Positions 9,518-18,872 of a stretch of DNA of 64,000 bases are shown in pieces. A program made the translations under genes and the position numbers. This stretch comes from CAZBDU01 sp964490725 (lineage in GTDB: Bacteria > Spirochaetota > Spirochaetia > SZUA-6 > DRHE01). The stretch lies in the NCBI GenBank assembly GCA_964490725.1, contig CAZBDU010000001.1:62001-126000 (forward strand), given 5' to 3'. Within the stretch, counting starts at the first letter, position 1. The number at the start of each line of letters is the position of its first letter. A model generated the notes under the pieces. It saw nothing but the letters and a program-made list of their open reading frames with translations, was not told where the DNA came from and did no database searches.

Positions 9518-10608
9518 GCCTGGCCCCCCTGCAGAAACTCACCCGCCTCCACCCTGTAGACCAGGGTAGCCTCCCTGCGGTACCGCGAGTACTGCTCGTC
9601 GGGCAGGAAGGTGAAGAAGGACTGCTCGCTGGCAGGAAGCATCTGCAGAAAGCGCTCCCGGCGCAGGGAGTCCAGCTCCAACAGCACGTCGTCCAGCAGC
9701 AGCAGCGGCAGCCTTCCGGATTTGAACGAAAAGAAGCGGGCCTGGGCCACCCTCAGGACCAGCGCTGCCAGACGCACCTGCCCCGTGGAGGCATGCTGAG
9801 CGAACTCCCTGCCCCGCTGGAGCAGCAGGAAGCGGTCGCGGTGGGGACCGGTGGTGGTGGTCTGAAAGCTCAGGTCCCGCTCCCGACGGGAGCTGAGCAG
9901 CCGTCGCACCGCCTGGGGATCCTGCTCCCCCCGCCACGACGGCCGGTACTCCAGCCGCGCCTCTTCCCCAGAGCCGGACACCTGGCGGAACAGCTCCGAG
10001 AAGGTGCGGTTGAACTCCTCAACGATCCCGTCCACCTTCGCCTGGACCTGACAGCCCAGAGCGGCGAGCGTGCTGTCCAGCGCGTCCAGCAGACCGACGC
10101 TTCCCTCCTTCAGCACCAGGTTGCGCGAACGCAGAGCCTTGCGGTAGCCCCGCAGCGCGCTCAAGAACAACGGATCATAGAGGCCCAGGGTCTGGTGAAA
10201 GAAGCGGCGGCGATGCTCCGGAGAGCCCATGACGATCTGCATGTCCTGGTGGGAGAAGATGATGCAGGGCATCTGCTCCATCAGCTCCGCCCGGTCGGAC
10301 AGCGCCTTGCCGTCCCGGCGGATCTCCCTCCTGCCGCCTCTTTCCATCCGCACCGCCACGGTGCGCTCCCCGGCCCCCTCCGCCCGGTAGGAGCCCTGCA
10401 CCGACGCCTCCTCCTGTCCGTGGCGAATCATGCGGCGGTCCTCCCGCACGCGGAACGACCTGCCGGAGCAGAGCAGGTACACGGACTCGATGAAATTGGT
10501 CTTTCCCTGCCCGTTGGCCCCTACCAGGAACACCTCCGGTGCATCGACCCGCAGCCGCTGGTCCTTCAGGTTGCGATAGTTGTAGTACTGGACCGTCGCA
10601 AACCCCAT
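9514..10608 (-). CDS. recF: DNA replication and repair protein RecF
   Basis: RecF, 364 residues, an SMC-like ATPase that directs RecOR/RecA to gapped DNA. The Walker A motif is GANGQGKTNF (about residues 31-40). An ABC-type signature lies near the sequence ASTGQVRLAALVLR, and the Walker B is LPLLLLDDVLLELD. It begins eight bases after dnaN and overlaps the DUF721 gene by four, so it is translated in the dnaN operon. Length is normal (about 360). Confidence 0.95.
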   Translation of the reverse strand: MGFATVQYYNYRNLKDQRLRVDAPEVFLVGANGQGKTNFIESVYLLCSGRSFRVREDRRMIRHGQEEASVQGSYRAEGAGERTVAVRMERGGRREIRRDGKALSDRAELMEQMPCIIFSHQDMQIVMGSPEHRRRFFHQTLGLYDPLFLSALRGYRKALRSRNLVLKEGSVGLLDALDSTLAALGCQVQAKVDGIVEEFNRTFSELFRQVSGSGEEARLEYRPSWRGEQDPQAVRRLLSSRRERDLSFQTTTTGPHRDRFLLLQRGREFAQHASTGQVRLAALVLRVAQARFFSFKSGRLPLLLLDDVLLELDSLRRERFLQMLPASEQSFFTFLPDEQYSRYRREATLVYRVEAGEFLQGGQA

Positions 10609-10616
10609 CCAGGAGA

Positions 10617-11723
10617 TCAGGCGGTTTGCATGGGCATGATGATGTGGAAGTAGTCCTTCTGCGGAACGGGCTTGAGGGTCACGGCCTTGTCGGCTTCCGT
10701 GAACTCCAGAGCCACCCGCTCCTCATCCGCCTCCCGCAGAGGTTCCATCAGGTAGAGGTAATTCGCGGCGATGGTCATTTCCGGTCCGTCGTACTGGCAG
10801 GGCATCTCCTCCCTGGCCATCCCGATCTCCCCTTCCGAGGAGCTTACCACCAGGTTTCCTGGCTGCACCGTCAGGTGGATGCGGCGGGACTTCTCCTCCA
10901 CCAGCAGAGAAACCCTCTTGAGGGCCGCCTGGAGGTCCTCCCTGGCCACCTCCAGACGGTGCGCCTGGGTCTCCGGAATGACCCGCCGGTAGTTGGGAAA
11001 CTGGGCGTCGATCAGGTTCGAGGATATCCTGTGCTGGTTGAAGCGAACGAACAGGTTGTTGTCCCCGATGGCGATTCCCAGGTTGCCCTCCCCCGGCGCC
11101 AGCTTGCGAATCAGGTTAAGGATCTTCGGCGGGATGATCACCCCCTTCAGCTCTTCCAGCGCTATGTCGGTGTGCTTCGCCACGTAGGCCAGGCGGCGGC
11201 CGTCGGTGGAAACCATCACCAGGCGGTCGTCGACCTTCTCCATGTACACGCCGTTCATGAAATAGCGCGTTTCATCGGTGGACACCGCAAACAGCGTCTT
11301 GGAGATCATGTCCAGCAGCTCAGCCTGGGGAAAGTCGAAGTACCTGTCCCCGCCGATCTCCTTGATCTCGGGATACTTGTCCGCCGGGACGCTCTTCAGC
11401 TTGAAGTCGATCTTCTTGAATAGAGGACTGATGTGCATCATCATGTCCTCCTGCAGCTCGATGTCGACCTCTCCCTCGGGGAGGGAACGAAGGATCCCCA
11501 GGAACTTGTCGCAGAACACAGTGACGCTGCCCGCAACCTTCGTCTCCACCTGAATGTTGGTCTCGAAGCTCACCTTCAGATCCGTCGCGCGCACCAGGAG
11601 GTTGCCTTCCCGGTTGTCCAGGAGCACGTTGGAGAGAATGGACAGGGTGTTGCGTGAGGAGATGATTTCCTGGGCTACGGCGATTTCCTTGGTGAGAAGC
11701 TCTTTCTCGCAGGCGAACTGCAT
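10617..11723 (-). CDS. dnaN: DNA polymerase III beta subunit (sliding clamp)
   Basis: Sliding clamp of 368 residues, the ring that tethers DNA polymerase III to DNA. It shows the three-repeat clamp fold, with the start MQFACEKELL, the central MVSTDGRRLAY signature and the end KPVPQKDYFHIIMPMQ. An AAGGAG Shine-Dalgarno lies seven bases before the ATG. It follows dnaA in the same direction across a 201-base gap that carries several imperfect DnaA boxes, so it probably has its own promoter there. Confidence 0.96.
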   Translation of the reverse strand: MQFACEKELLTKEIAVAQEIISSRNTLSILSNVLLDNREGNLLVRATDLKVSFETNIQVETKVAGSVTVFCDKFLGILRSLPEGEVDIELQEDMMMHISPLFKKIDFKLKSVPADKYPEIKEIGGDRYFDFPQAELLDMISKTLFAVSTDETRYFMNGVYMEKVDDRLVMVSTDGRRLAYVAKHTDIALEELKGVIIPPKILNLIRKLAPGEGNLGIAIGDNNLFVRFNQHRISSNLIDAQFPNYRRVIPETQAHRLEVAREDLQAALKRVSLLVEEKSRRIHLTVQPGNLVVSSSEGEIGMAREEMPCQYDGPEMTIAANYLYLMEPLREADEERVALEFTEADKAVTLKPVPQKDYFHIIMPMQTA

Positions 11724-11924
11724 TCTCTACTCCTTCTCTATATAGACTAGAAGTGGTCGTAGTAGTCGCTGTGGAAATGTGGACAACCGTGCCAACTCGT
11801 TGAGCCGTGTTGCCTTAGCCTCGCGCAAAAACCGCCTGCGCTTTCCACAATCCGCGAACAATTGCCCCCGCCGGGCCAATTATGCACCTGTTTTCCCCTG
11901 TGCGACAACATCTTTTCCTCAACA
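11724..11924. promoter_or_regulatory. dnaA-dnaN intergenic region with imperfect DnaA boxes
   Basis: Between the dnaA stop and dnaN start are four nonamers close to TTWTNCACA. They are 11770-11778 and 11778-11786 (reverse orientation, one mismatch each), 11841-11849 (CTTTCCACA, one mismatch) and 11880-11888 (TTATGCACC, one mismatch). Such a cluster may autoregulate dnaN or form a second origin half. No single perfect box is present. Confidence 0.5.
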
Positions 11925-13295
11925 TCAGCTTCGGTACTCGCGGGCGTTGCGAATCAGGTACTGCACGGTGGGCGTGAGGGTGGGATCCGTCTTCATCCGC
12001 TCCTCGATCTTCTGGCAGGCGTGCATCACCGTGGTGTGGTCTCTGCCCCCGAACTCCAGGCCTACCTCGGTGGTGGAGTACTCGGTGAGATCCCGGGTGA
12101 TGTACATGGCCAGCTGGCGGGGAAAGGCGATGGCCTTGCTGCGCTTCTTGCCCTTGAGGTCGGCCTGGGAGAGGCCGAAATAGTCGGCCACGATCTTCTG
12201 GATGACGTCGATGGACACGTTCTTGGGGTCGTGGTCGGAGAAGAAGTCCTTCAGCTGTCGGGATGCGATCTCCAGCGTGATGTCGCGGTTCACCAGCTCC
12301 GCGTAGGCGATCAGCTTGGTGAGCGCCTTTTCCAGGTCGCGGACGTTGGTCTTGATGTTCTGGCAGATCAGCTCCACCACGGGGTCGGGAATTGCGATTC
12401 CCTTCTCTTCGATCTTCTTGGTGAGAATGGCGATGCGGGTCTCGTAGTTGGGCGGCTGGAGGTCCACGTTCAGACCCCGCTCGAAACGGCTTCGCAGCCG
12501 ATCGGAGAGCTTCTTCAGCTCCGAGACGGGGCGGTCGCTGGTGAAGACCATCTGTTTGTTCGCGTCGTACAGCGCGTTGAAGGTGTGGAACAGCTCCTCC
12601 TGAGTTTCCACCTTGCCGGGGAGGAAATGCACGTCGTCGATGAGCAGCACGTCCACCGAGCGGTAGGTGTTCTTGAAGCGGTGGCTGGTGTTCTCCTTGA
12701 TGGAAAGGATGAACTCGTTGGTGAAGGTTTCCGCCGTCACGTAGACGATCTTCAGCTCCGGGAAATCGGCGTGGGCGGAGTTGCCGATGGCCTGCACGAG
12801 GTGGGTCTTGCCCAGACCCACGCCGCCGTAGATCAGGCAGGGGTTGTAGGCCTTGCCCGGGTTCTTGGCGATGGCGTAGGCCGCCATGTAGGCGAAGTCG
12901 TTGTTCTCACCGCGCACGAATCGTTCGAAATTGTACTCGCTGTTGAGCTGGTGATGGGGCTTGACCTTGCGGCGCGGGGACGGAGACGGGGAGGGCGCTT
13001 TCGGGGGATCCTCTTCTGGCTGCTGCCCGGCGGGGACACGGCGCTTGTGGATCTTGAAGGCCACGCCGATGCGTTGTCCCGACAGCTCGTAGAGCTTGCC
13101 CTCGAGCTTGCCCAGGTAGCGCTGGGTTACCTGGTCCTTGTAGAAGCTGGAGGGCACCCCCACCACCACGATGGCCTCCTCGGAGCTCAGGTAGTCCATG
13201 GGCTTGAGCCACATCAGGTACTCCTGCTCCGAGAGGTCTCCCTGCAGCTGGCTGAGGGTCTCTTTCCAGAAGACTTCGTAGTTCCAGGAGCTCAT
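11925..13295 (-). CDS. dnaA: Chromosomal replication initiator DnaA
   Basis: DnaA, 456 residues, an AAA+ initiator that binds DnaA boxes and melts oriC. Domain I covers about 1-80 and a Pro/Ser-rich domain II about 85-115. Domain III has Walker A GGVGLGKTH and Walker B VLLIDDVHF. Domain IV has the DNA-binding signature GGRDHTTVMHACQKI. It faces away from gyrB with the putative oriC in between. No strong Shine-Dalgarno or promoter could be fixed inside the AT-rich upstream region. Confidence 0.97.
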   Translation of the reverse strand: MSSWNYEVFWKETLSQLQGDLSEQEYLMWLKPMDYLSSEEAIVVVGVPSSFYKDQVTQRYLGKLEGKLYELSGQRIGVAFKIHKRRVPAGQQPEEDPPKAPSPSPSPRRKVKPHHQLNSEYNFERFVRGENNDFAYMAAYAIAKNPGKAYNPCLIYGGVGLGKTHLVQAIGNSAHADFPELKIVYVTAETFTNEFILSIKENTSHRFKNTYRSVDVLLIDDVHFLPGKVETQEELFHTFNALYDANKQMVFTSDRPVSELKKLSDRLRSRFERGLNVDLQPPNYETRIAILTKKIEEKGIAIPDPVVELICQNIKTNVRDLEKALTKLIAYAELVNRDITLEIASRQLKDFFSDHDPKNVSIDVIQKIVADYFGLSQADLKGKKRSKAIAFPRQLAMYITRDLTEYSTTEVGLEFGGRDHTTVMHACQKIEERMKTDPTLTPTVQYLIRNAREYRS

Positions 13296-13341
13296 TGCGG
13301 CCCGCCTGCTGCTCCCATTATTTCCTCAAAGCGTGCACAAC

Positions 13342-13350
13342 TTATCCACA
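13342..13350 (+). promoter_or_regulatory. Perfect DnaA box
   Basis: TTATCCACA, an exact match to the DnaA-box consensus, 47 bases upstream of the dnaA start in the putative oriC. Confidence 0.8.
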
Positions 13351-13621
13351 ATAACCGAAACTCATTATGCAGCAAAGAATTGTCGAGACCCGGGCGCGGA
13401 GCGCGGGGACCGCAAAATGGCAAGAATAATTCTTTATGATACAAACAATAATTGGCCATATTTCCGAGCCCTGGGCATAGATAATATCAATACGATCATT
13501 TCATATTTGTGTAGTAGACCCGGGGTGTCTTTCCGCGAATCTATCCACAGGTTGTACACAAACCGCAAGAAGGCATTGTACCCTCTCTCCGGCGCCTTGG
13601 CAAGGCGTGCGGCGCCTGTTC

Positions 13622-13650
13622 TTTACATTTGTGGGCGATTCTCCTATATT
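13622..13650 (+). promoter_or_regulatory. gyrB promoter
   Basis: TTTACA (13622-13627), a 17-base spacer and TATATT (13645-13650). The predicted start near 13657 gives a leader of about 28 nt carrying an AGGAA Shine-Dalgarno before the gyrB ATG. Confidence 0.65.
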
Positions 13651-13684
13651 ATGCTATCAGCTCTTGAGATTCCCAGGAAATACC

Positions 13685-15607
13685 ATGCAGAACGCCTATA
13701 GCGCGCAGCACATCCAGATTCTGAAGGGGCTCGAGCACGTACGCAAGCGCCCCAGCATGTACATCGGGTCCACGGGACCGGACGGGCTGCACCACCTGGT
13801 CTACGAGGTGGTGGACAACTCCATCGACGAGGCTCTGGCCGGCTACTGCACCGCCGTACGCGTGGTGATCGAGAAGGGCAATGTCGTTCGGGTGGAGGAC
13901 AACGGACGCGGGATCCCCACGGATCTGCACCCGCTGGAGAAGGTGAGCGCCCTGGAGGTGGTGATGACCAAGCTGCATGCCGGGGGCAAGTTCGACAAGT
14001 CGAGCTACAAGGTCTCCGGCGGGCTGCACGGTGTGGGCGTCTCGGTGGTCAACGCTCTCTCGGAGTGGTGCGAGGTGCAGGTGAGCCGGGACGAGCAGGT
14101 GTTCTTCCAGCGCTACCAGCGCGGCATCGCCGAGGAGCCGGTGAGGCTGGTGGGAACCATGGCCGAGCGGGGAATCGAGACCACCGGCACGATCACCCGC
14201 TTCAAGGCGGACCGGGAGATCTTCAAGACCATCAACTTCAGCTTCGACCTGCTGTCCAACCGGCTGCGCGAGCTGGCCTTCCTGAACAAGGGGGTGGAGA
14301 TCTCCATCGTCGACGAGCGTTCGGCCAAGCCCAAGACCCACCTGTTCAAGTTCGACGGCGGGGTGAGGAGCTTCATCGAGTACCTCAACAAGAACAAGCA
14401 TCCGGTGCACAAGGAGCCGATCTATTTCGAGGCGGTGAAGGACGGGGTGACCGTGGAGATCGGCATGGAGTACAACGACGGCTACAACGAGGCGCTGTTC
14501 ACCTTCGCGAACAACATCAACACCCGGGAGGGCGGGACGCACCTGATCGGGTTCAAGTCCGCTCTCACCCGGACCTTGAACGACTTCATGAAACGCCTGA
14601 ACATGGCCAAGAAGGTCGACGAGAACCTCAGCGGCGAAGACGTGCGCGAAGGGCTGACCGCGGTGATCTCGGTGAAGGTGCCGGAGCCGCAGTTCGAAGG
14701 GCAAACCAAGGCCAAGCTCGGCAACAGCGAAGTCAAGGGGATCGTGGAGTCCACCAGCAACGAGAAGCTGGCCTCCTACTTCGAGGAGCATCCCACGGAT
14801 GCGCGCAACATCCTGGGCAAGTGCATCATGGCCGCCAAGGCCCGGGCGGCGGCCCGCAAGGCCCGTGAGCTGACCCGGCGCAAGAGCCTGCTGGAGAGCA
14901 CGGGGCTTCCGGGCAAGCTGGCCGACTGCAGCGAGGAAGACCCGCGCAAGTGCGAGCTGTACATCGTGGAGGGGGATTCCGCCGGAGGCAGCGCCAAGAT
15001 GGGGCGGGACCGCACCTTCCAGGCCATTCTGCCTCTCTGGGGGAAGATGCTCAACGTGGAGAAGACGCGGATCGACCGGGTGCTCTCCAACGACAAGCTC
15101 ATGCCCATCATCGCCACCCTGGGCACCAGCGCCGGCAGCACCTTCGACCTGGAGAAGCTGCGCTACTTCAAGGTGATCATCATGGCGGATGCCGACGTGG
15201 ACGGCTCCCACATCCGCACTCTGCTGCTGACCTTCTTCTTCCGCTACATGACCGCTCTGGTGGAGAAGGGACACGTGTACATCGCCATGCCGCCGCTCTA
15301 CAAGATCACCATGGACAGGAAGATCCACTACGCCTACTCGGACAAGGAGCGGGACCGGATCGTGAGACAGTCCGGCAAGAGAGCCGACCGGGTGGCGATT
15401 CAGCGCTACAAGGGGCTGGGGGAGATGAACCCGGAGCAGCTCTGGGAGACGACCATGGATCCGGCCACGCGCAAGATCATGAAGGTCACCCTGGAGGATG
15501 CGGTGGGGGCCGACGAGATCTTCTCCACCCTCATGGGAGACGCGGTGGAGCCGCGCCGGCGCTTTATCGAAGAGAACGCCCTCACCGTCTCCAACCTGGA
15601 CGTCTAG
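13685..15607 (+). CDS. gyrB: DNA gyrase subunit B
   Basis: GyrB, 640 residues, the ATPase and TOPRIM half of gyrase (GyrA2GyrB2), which introduces negative supercoils. The GHKL ATPase domain has DNGRGIPTD and KVSGGLHGVGVSVVNALS. The TOPRIM domain has EGDSAGGSAKMGRDR and a DADVDGSHIRTLLLTF motif. The C-terminus has the GLGEMNPEQLWETTMDP signature. The ATG at 13685 (MQNAYSAQHIQ) is chosen over a longer in-frame reading from 13607, because a promoter and an AGGAA site lie inside that extension. It is followed 21 bases later by gyrA. Confidence 0.97.
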   Translation: MQNAYSAQHIQILKGLEHVRKRPSMYIGSTGPDGLHHLVYEVVDNSIDEALAGYCTAVRVVIEKGNVVRVEDNGRGIPTDLHPLEKVSALEVVMTKLHAGGKFDKSSYKVSGGLHGVGVSVVNALSEWCEVQVSRDEQVFFQRYQRGIAEEPVRLVGTMAERGIETTGTITRFKADREIFKTINFSFDLLSNRLRELAFLNKGVEISIVDERSAKPKTHLFKFDGGVRSFIEYLNKNKHPVHKEPIYFEAVKDGVTVEIGMEYNDGYNEALFTFANNINTREGGTHLIGFKSALTRTLNDFMKRLNMAKKVDENLSGEDVREGLTAVISVKVPEPQFEGQTKAKLGNSEVKGIVESTSNEKLASYFEEHPTDARNILGKCIMAAKARAAARKARELTRRKSLLESTGLPGKLADCSEEDPRKCELYIVEGDSAGGSAKMGRDRTFQAILPLWGKMLNVEKTRIDRVLSNDKLMPIIATLGTSAGSTFDLEKLRYFKVIIMADADVDGSHIRTLLLTFFFRYMTALVEKGHVYIAMPPLYKITMDRKIHYAYSDKERDRIVRQSGKRADRVAIQRYKGLGEMNPEQLWETTMDPATRKIMKVTLEDAVGADEIFSTLMGDAVEPRRRFIEENALTVSNLDV

Positions 15608-15628
15608 CCGCAGAAAGAGGAGCAAGGA

Positions 15629-18055
15629 TTGGCAGAGTCGAAAGGGCAGGTCATTCCCATCGCCATCGAGGACGAGATCAGGGAGTCATACCTGAACTAC
15701 GCGATGTCGGTGATCGTCAGCCGGGCGCTTCCCGACGTCCGGGACGGTCTGAAGCCCGTGCACCGCCGGGTGCTGTACGCCATGGACGAGATGGGGCTGG
15801 CGCACAACCGGCCCTTCAAGAAGACGGCCCGCATCGTCGGCGACGTCCTGGGCAAGTACCACCCCCACGGGGACCTGTCGGTGTACGACGCCCTGGTCCG
15901 GCTGGCTCAGGATTTCTCCGTGCGCTATCCCCTCATCGAGGGGCAGGGCAACTTCGGCTCCGTGGACGGAGACCCCCCGGCGGCCATGCGCTACACCGAG
16001 GCCCGGCTGGCCCGCATCGCCGAGGAGATGCTGCGGGACATCCGCAAGGAGACCGTGGACTTCGGTCCCAACTACGACGACTCTCTCCAGGAGCCGCTGG
16101 TCCTGCCGGGGGCCTTTCCCTTCCTGCTGGTCAACGGCGGCAGCGGCATCGCCGTCGGCATGGCCACCAACATACCGCCCCACAACCTGAAGGAGATCGC
16201 CGCCGCCATCGTAGGGGTGATCGACAACCCCAGGCTGTCCTTCGAGCAGCTGGTCAGGTTGGTGGCCGGTCCGGACTTTCCCACGGCGGGAATCATCTTC
16301 GGACGCACCGGCATCCGGGAAGCCTACCGGACCGGGCGGGGCAAGATCGTGGTGCGGGCGCGCATCGGCCTGGAGACCTCCAAGAGCGGCAAGGACCAGC
16401 TGGTGGTCACGGAGCTGCCCTACCAGGTGAACAAGGCCAACCTGATCGTACGCATTGCGGACCTGGTCAAGGAGCGCAAGATCGACGGGATCACGGACCT
16501 GCGGGACGAGTCGGACCGTCACGGAATGCGCATCATCATAGAGCTGCGCCGCGGGGTGGTGCCCAAGGTGGTGCTCAACCAGCTGTTCACCCACACCCAG
16601 CTGCAGGTCAACTTCGGGGTGATCAACCTGGCGCTGGTGGACGGGCGGCCGCGGGAGCTCTCGCTGCGGGAGATGATCGACGCCTTCGTGCTGCACCGCA
16701 AGGAGGTGGTGACCCGCAGGTCCAGGTACGAGCTGCGCAAGGCCGAGGAGCGCGCTCACATCCTGGAGGGGCTGAAGATCGCCCTGGACAATATCGACGA
16801 GGTCATCGCCATCATCAAGAAGTCCCAGACCGTGAACAGCGCCCGGAACAACCTGATGAAGCGCTTCAAGCTCACGGAGATCCAGGCCCAGGCCATCCTC
16901 GACATGCGGCTGCAGAAGCTGACCAGCCTGGAGACCAGGAAGATCATCGAGGAGCTGCAGGAGGTGCTGGGACGCATCAAGTATCTGAAGGAGCTGTTGG
17001 CCAGCGAGAAGAAGATCCTCGGGGTGATCAAGGAGGAGACCCTGGCGATCGTCAAGGAGTACGGCGACGAGCGGCGCACCGAGATCGTGGACGAAGAGGT
17101 GGAGCAGATCAACATCGAGGATCTGATCGCCAAGGAGGACATGGTCATCCTCATCTCCAACAAGGGTTTTCTCAGGCGCATTCCGGTCTCGGCATACCGG
17201 CGGCAGGGCCGGGGCGGCAAGGGCTCCTTCACCAGGGTGGCCAACAACGATTTCATCGAGCAGATCTTCATTGCCTCCACCCACGACTACATCATGTTCA
17301 TCACCAGCGAGGGCAAGGCGTACTGGCTGAAGGTGCACGAGATCCCGGAGTCCAGCCGCGCCGCCAGGGGAGCGAACGTGAAGACCCTGCTGGCGATCTC
17401 CAACAACGAAGAGATCACCACGGTGGTGTCCCTGTCGGACTTCAGCGACGAGACCTTCTTCTTCATGGCCACGAGGAGCGGGGTGGTCAAGAAGGCCAGA
17501 ACCTCGGAGTTCTCCAACGCCAGGACCAGGGGGATCGTGGCCATCAATCTCGACAAGGGGGACCGACTGGTAAGCGCGATGCTGACCCACGGGAAGGACG
17601 AGATGGTCCTGGTGACGCGCAAGGGCTCGGCCCTGCGCTTTCCCGAGAGCGCGGTGCGCCCGATGGGGCGCGCCTCCCGCGGGGTGGCCGGGATCCGCCT
17701 GGGGAAGGGGGACGAGCTGGCGGGATTGACCGCCGTCTCCAGGGCCGCCGAGCTGTTCCTGATCACCGAGTACGGCTATGGAAAACGCACGGAGTTCGGC
17801 AACTTCAGCGCTCACGGCCGGGGCACCCGCGGGCAGATCTGCTACAAGGTGAGCGAGAAGACCGGCGAGATCGTCGGCGTGCTTTCGGTGGTGAGGGGCG
17901 ACGACCTGGTGTGCATCACCTCACAGGGACACACCATCAAGCTGCGGCTGAGGGAGATCCCGGTGATGGGAAAGGCGGCCATGGGCGTCAGGGTGGTCAA
18001 CATCGAGCGGCCCGATCAGGTCGTGGGAATTGCCAGGGCGGCGAAAAACTCCTAA
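15629..18055 (+). CDS. gyrA: DNA gyrase subunit A
   Basis: GyrA, 808 residues, the DNA breakage-reunion subunit. The N-terminal part has SYLNYAMSVIVSRALPDVRD and the catalytic tyrosine in AAMRYTEARL. The C-terminal beta-pinwheel contains the GyrA box as QGRGGKG, so this is gyrase rather than topoisomerase IV. Translation appears to start at TTG (15629) with a GAGGAG-like site upstream; no ATG or GTG lies near the expected N-terminus. The stop is four bases before parS. Confidence 0.96.
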   Translation: MAESKGQVIPIAIEDEIRESYLNYAMSVIVSRALPDVRDGLKPVHRRVLYAMDEMGLAHNRPFKKTARIVGDVLGKYHPHGDLSVYDALVRLAQDFSVRYPLIEGQGNFGSVDGDPPAAMRYTEARLARIAEEMLRDIRKETVDFGPNYDDSLQEPLVLPGAFPFLLVNGGSGIAVGMATNIPPHNLKEIAAAIVGVIDNPRLSFEQLVRLVAGPDFPTAGIIFGRTGIREAYRTGRGKIVVRARIGLETSKSGKDQLVVTELPYQVNKANLIVRIADLVKERKIDGITDLRDESDRHGMRIIIELRRGVVPKVVLNQLFTHTQLQVNFGVINLALVDGRPRELSLREMIDAFVLHRKEVVTRRSRYELRKAEERAHILEGLKIALDNIDEVIAIIKKSQTVNSARNNLMKRFKLTEIQAQAILDMRLQKLTSLETRKIIEELQEVLGRIKYLKELLASEKKILGVIKEETLAIVKEYGDERRTEIVDEEVEQINIEDLIAKEDMVILISNKGFLRRIPVSAYRRQGRGGKGSFTRVANNDFIEQIFIASTHDYIMFITSEGKAYWLKVHEIPESSRAARGANVKTLLAISNNEEITTVVSLSDFSDETFFFMATRSGVVKKARTSEFSNARTRGIVAINLDKGDRLVSAMLTHGKDEMVLVTRKGSALRFPESAVRPMGRASRGVAGIRLGKGDELAGLTAVSRAAELFLITEYGYGKRTEFGNFSAHGRGTRGQICYKVSEKTGEIVGVLSVVRGDDLVCITSQGHTIKLRLREIPVMGKAAMGVRVVNIERPDQVVGIARAAKNS

Positions 18056-18058
18056 ACT

Positions 18059-18074
18059 TGTTTCACGTGAAACA
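18059..18074. promoter_or_regulatory. parS: parS centromere site
   Basis: The 16-base palindrome TGTTTCACGTGAAACA matches the bacterial parS consensus exactly. It lies in the 61-base gap between gyrA and parA, about 4.5 kb from the putative oriC. ParB encoded just downstream should bind it. Confidence 0.95.
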
Positions 18075-18116
18075 CCAGCGCCGGCCGCGAGCGCCGGCGC
18101 CTCTCCTGGGGGTGCA

Positions 18117-18872
18117 GTGGGAAAGATCATTGCCTTTGCCAACCAGAAGGGCGGAGTGGGAAAGACCACCACCGCGGTGAACCTGGGCGCCTACCTGGCC
18201 GAGGCCGGCCGCCGGGTGCTTCTGGTGGACTTCGATCCTCAAGCCAACACCTCCTCCAGCGTCGGGGCGGACTCCGGCCGCCCGGGGGTATACGAGGTTC
18301 TGAGCGGAGCGGCTTCGGCGGCGCAGGCGGTGCAGGCCACCAGCGTGCAGGGGCTGTGGATCATCCCTTCCAGCATCGACCTGAGCGGCGCCACCGTGGA
18401 GCTGATCGACCTCGAGGATCGGGAATCCCGGCTGAAGCGGGCGCTGGAACCCCTGCGCGGGCAGTACGACTACCTGTTCGTGGACTGTCCCCCGTCGCTG
18501 GGGCTCCTGACCGTGAACGCCCTGGCGGCCGCCCAGTACGTGATCATCCCGTTGCAGTGCGAGTATCTGGCCCTGGAGGGCTTGAGCCTGCTGCTGCAGA
18601 CCATCAAGCGGGTGCAGAAGACCATCAGCCCGGAGCTCAAGATCGGCGGCATCCTGTTCACCATGTACGACACCCGCACCAGGTTGGCCCACGAAGTCGT
18701 GGAGGAGGTCACCGGCTACTTCAAGGAGAAGGTCTTCTCCACCATCATTCCCCGCAACGTGCGCCTGGGGGAGGCCCCTTCCTTTTCCAAGCCGATCAAC
18801 CAGTACGACCGGGAGTGCATCGGGGCGCGCAGCTACGAGCGTCTAGCCGAAGAGGTGCTCAGGCATGTCTAA
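18117..18872 (+). CDS. parA: Chromosome partitioning ATPase ParA (Soj)
   Basis: ParA/Soj, 251 residues, a deviant Walker A ATPase that binds DNA nonspecifically and moves ParB-parS complexes. The motif is NQKGGVGKTTTAVNLG near the N-terminus, followed by VDFDPQANTSS and DCPPSLGLLTVNAL. The GTG at 18117 gives the expected N-terminus (VGKIIAFANQ). An in-frame extension to 18030 would run through parS and the gyrA end and is rejected. The last eight bases overlap the parB start. Confidence 0.96.
   Translation: MGKIIAFANQKGGVGKTTTAVNLGAYLAEAGRRVLLVDFDPQANTSSSVGADSGRPGVYEVLSGAASAAQAVQATSVQGLWIIPSSIDLSGATVELIDLEDRESRLKRALEPLRGQYDYLFVDCPPSLGLLTVNALAAAQYVIIPLQCEYLALEGLSLLLQTIKRVQKTISPELKIGGILFTMYDTRTRLAHEVVEEVTGYFKEKVFSTIIPRNVRLGEAPSFSKPINQYDRECIGARSYERLAEEVLRHV

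Larger units (their letters stand above)
13296..13684. other. oriC: Putative chromosomal replication origin (oriC)
   Basis: This 389-base gap between divergent dnaA and gyrB is the only gene-free stretch over 300 bases. It holds a perfect DnaA box TTATCCACA (13342-13350) and two one-mismatch boxes, CTATCCACA (13541-13549) and TTGTACACA (13552-13560). Between them is an AT-rich island (about 13421-13515) that contrasts sharply with the GC-rich surroundings and could be the unwinding element. Leading-strand orientation of genes on both sides and the nearby parS agree with an origin. Short open frames here (for example 13333-13701) look spurious. Confidence 0.8.

Noticed and set aside
13607..13684. 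N-terminal extension of GyrB
   Set aside because: The gyrB promoter and AGGAA site lie within it, and GyrB homologues begin near the ATG at 13685.
13333..13701. Small plus-strand frame across the dnaA-gyrB gap
   Set aside because: It spans the AT-rich putative origin, has no ribosome site, and overlaps the gyrB start in another frame.
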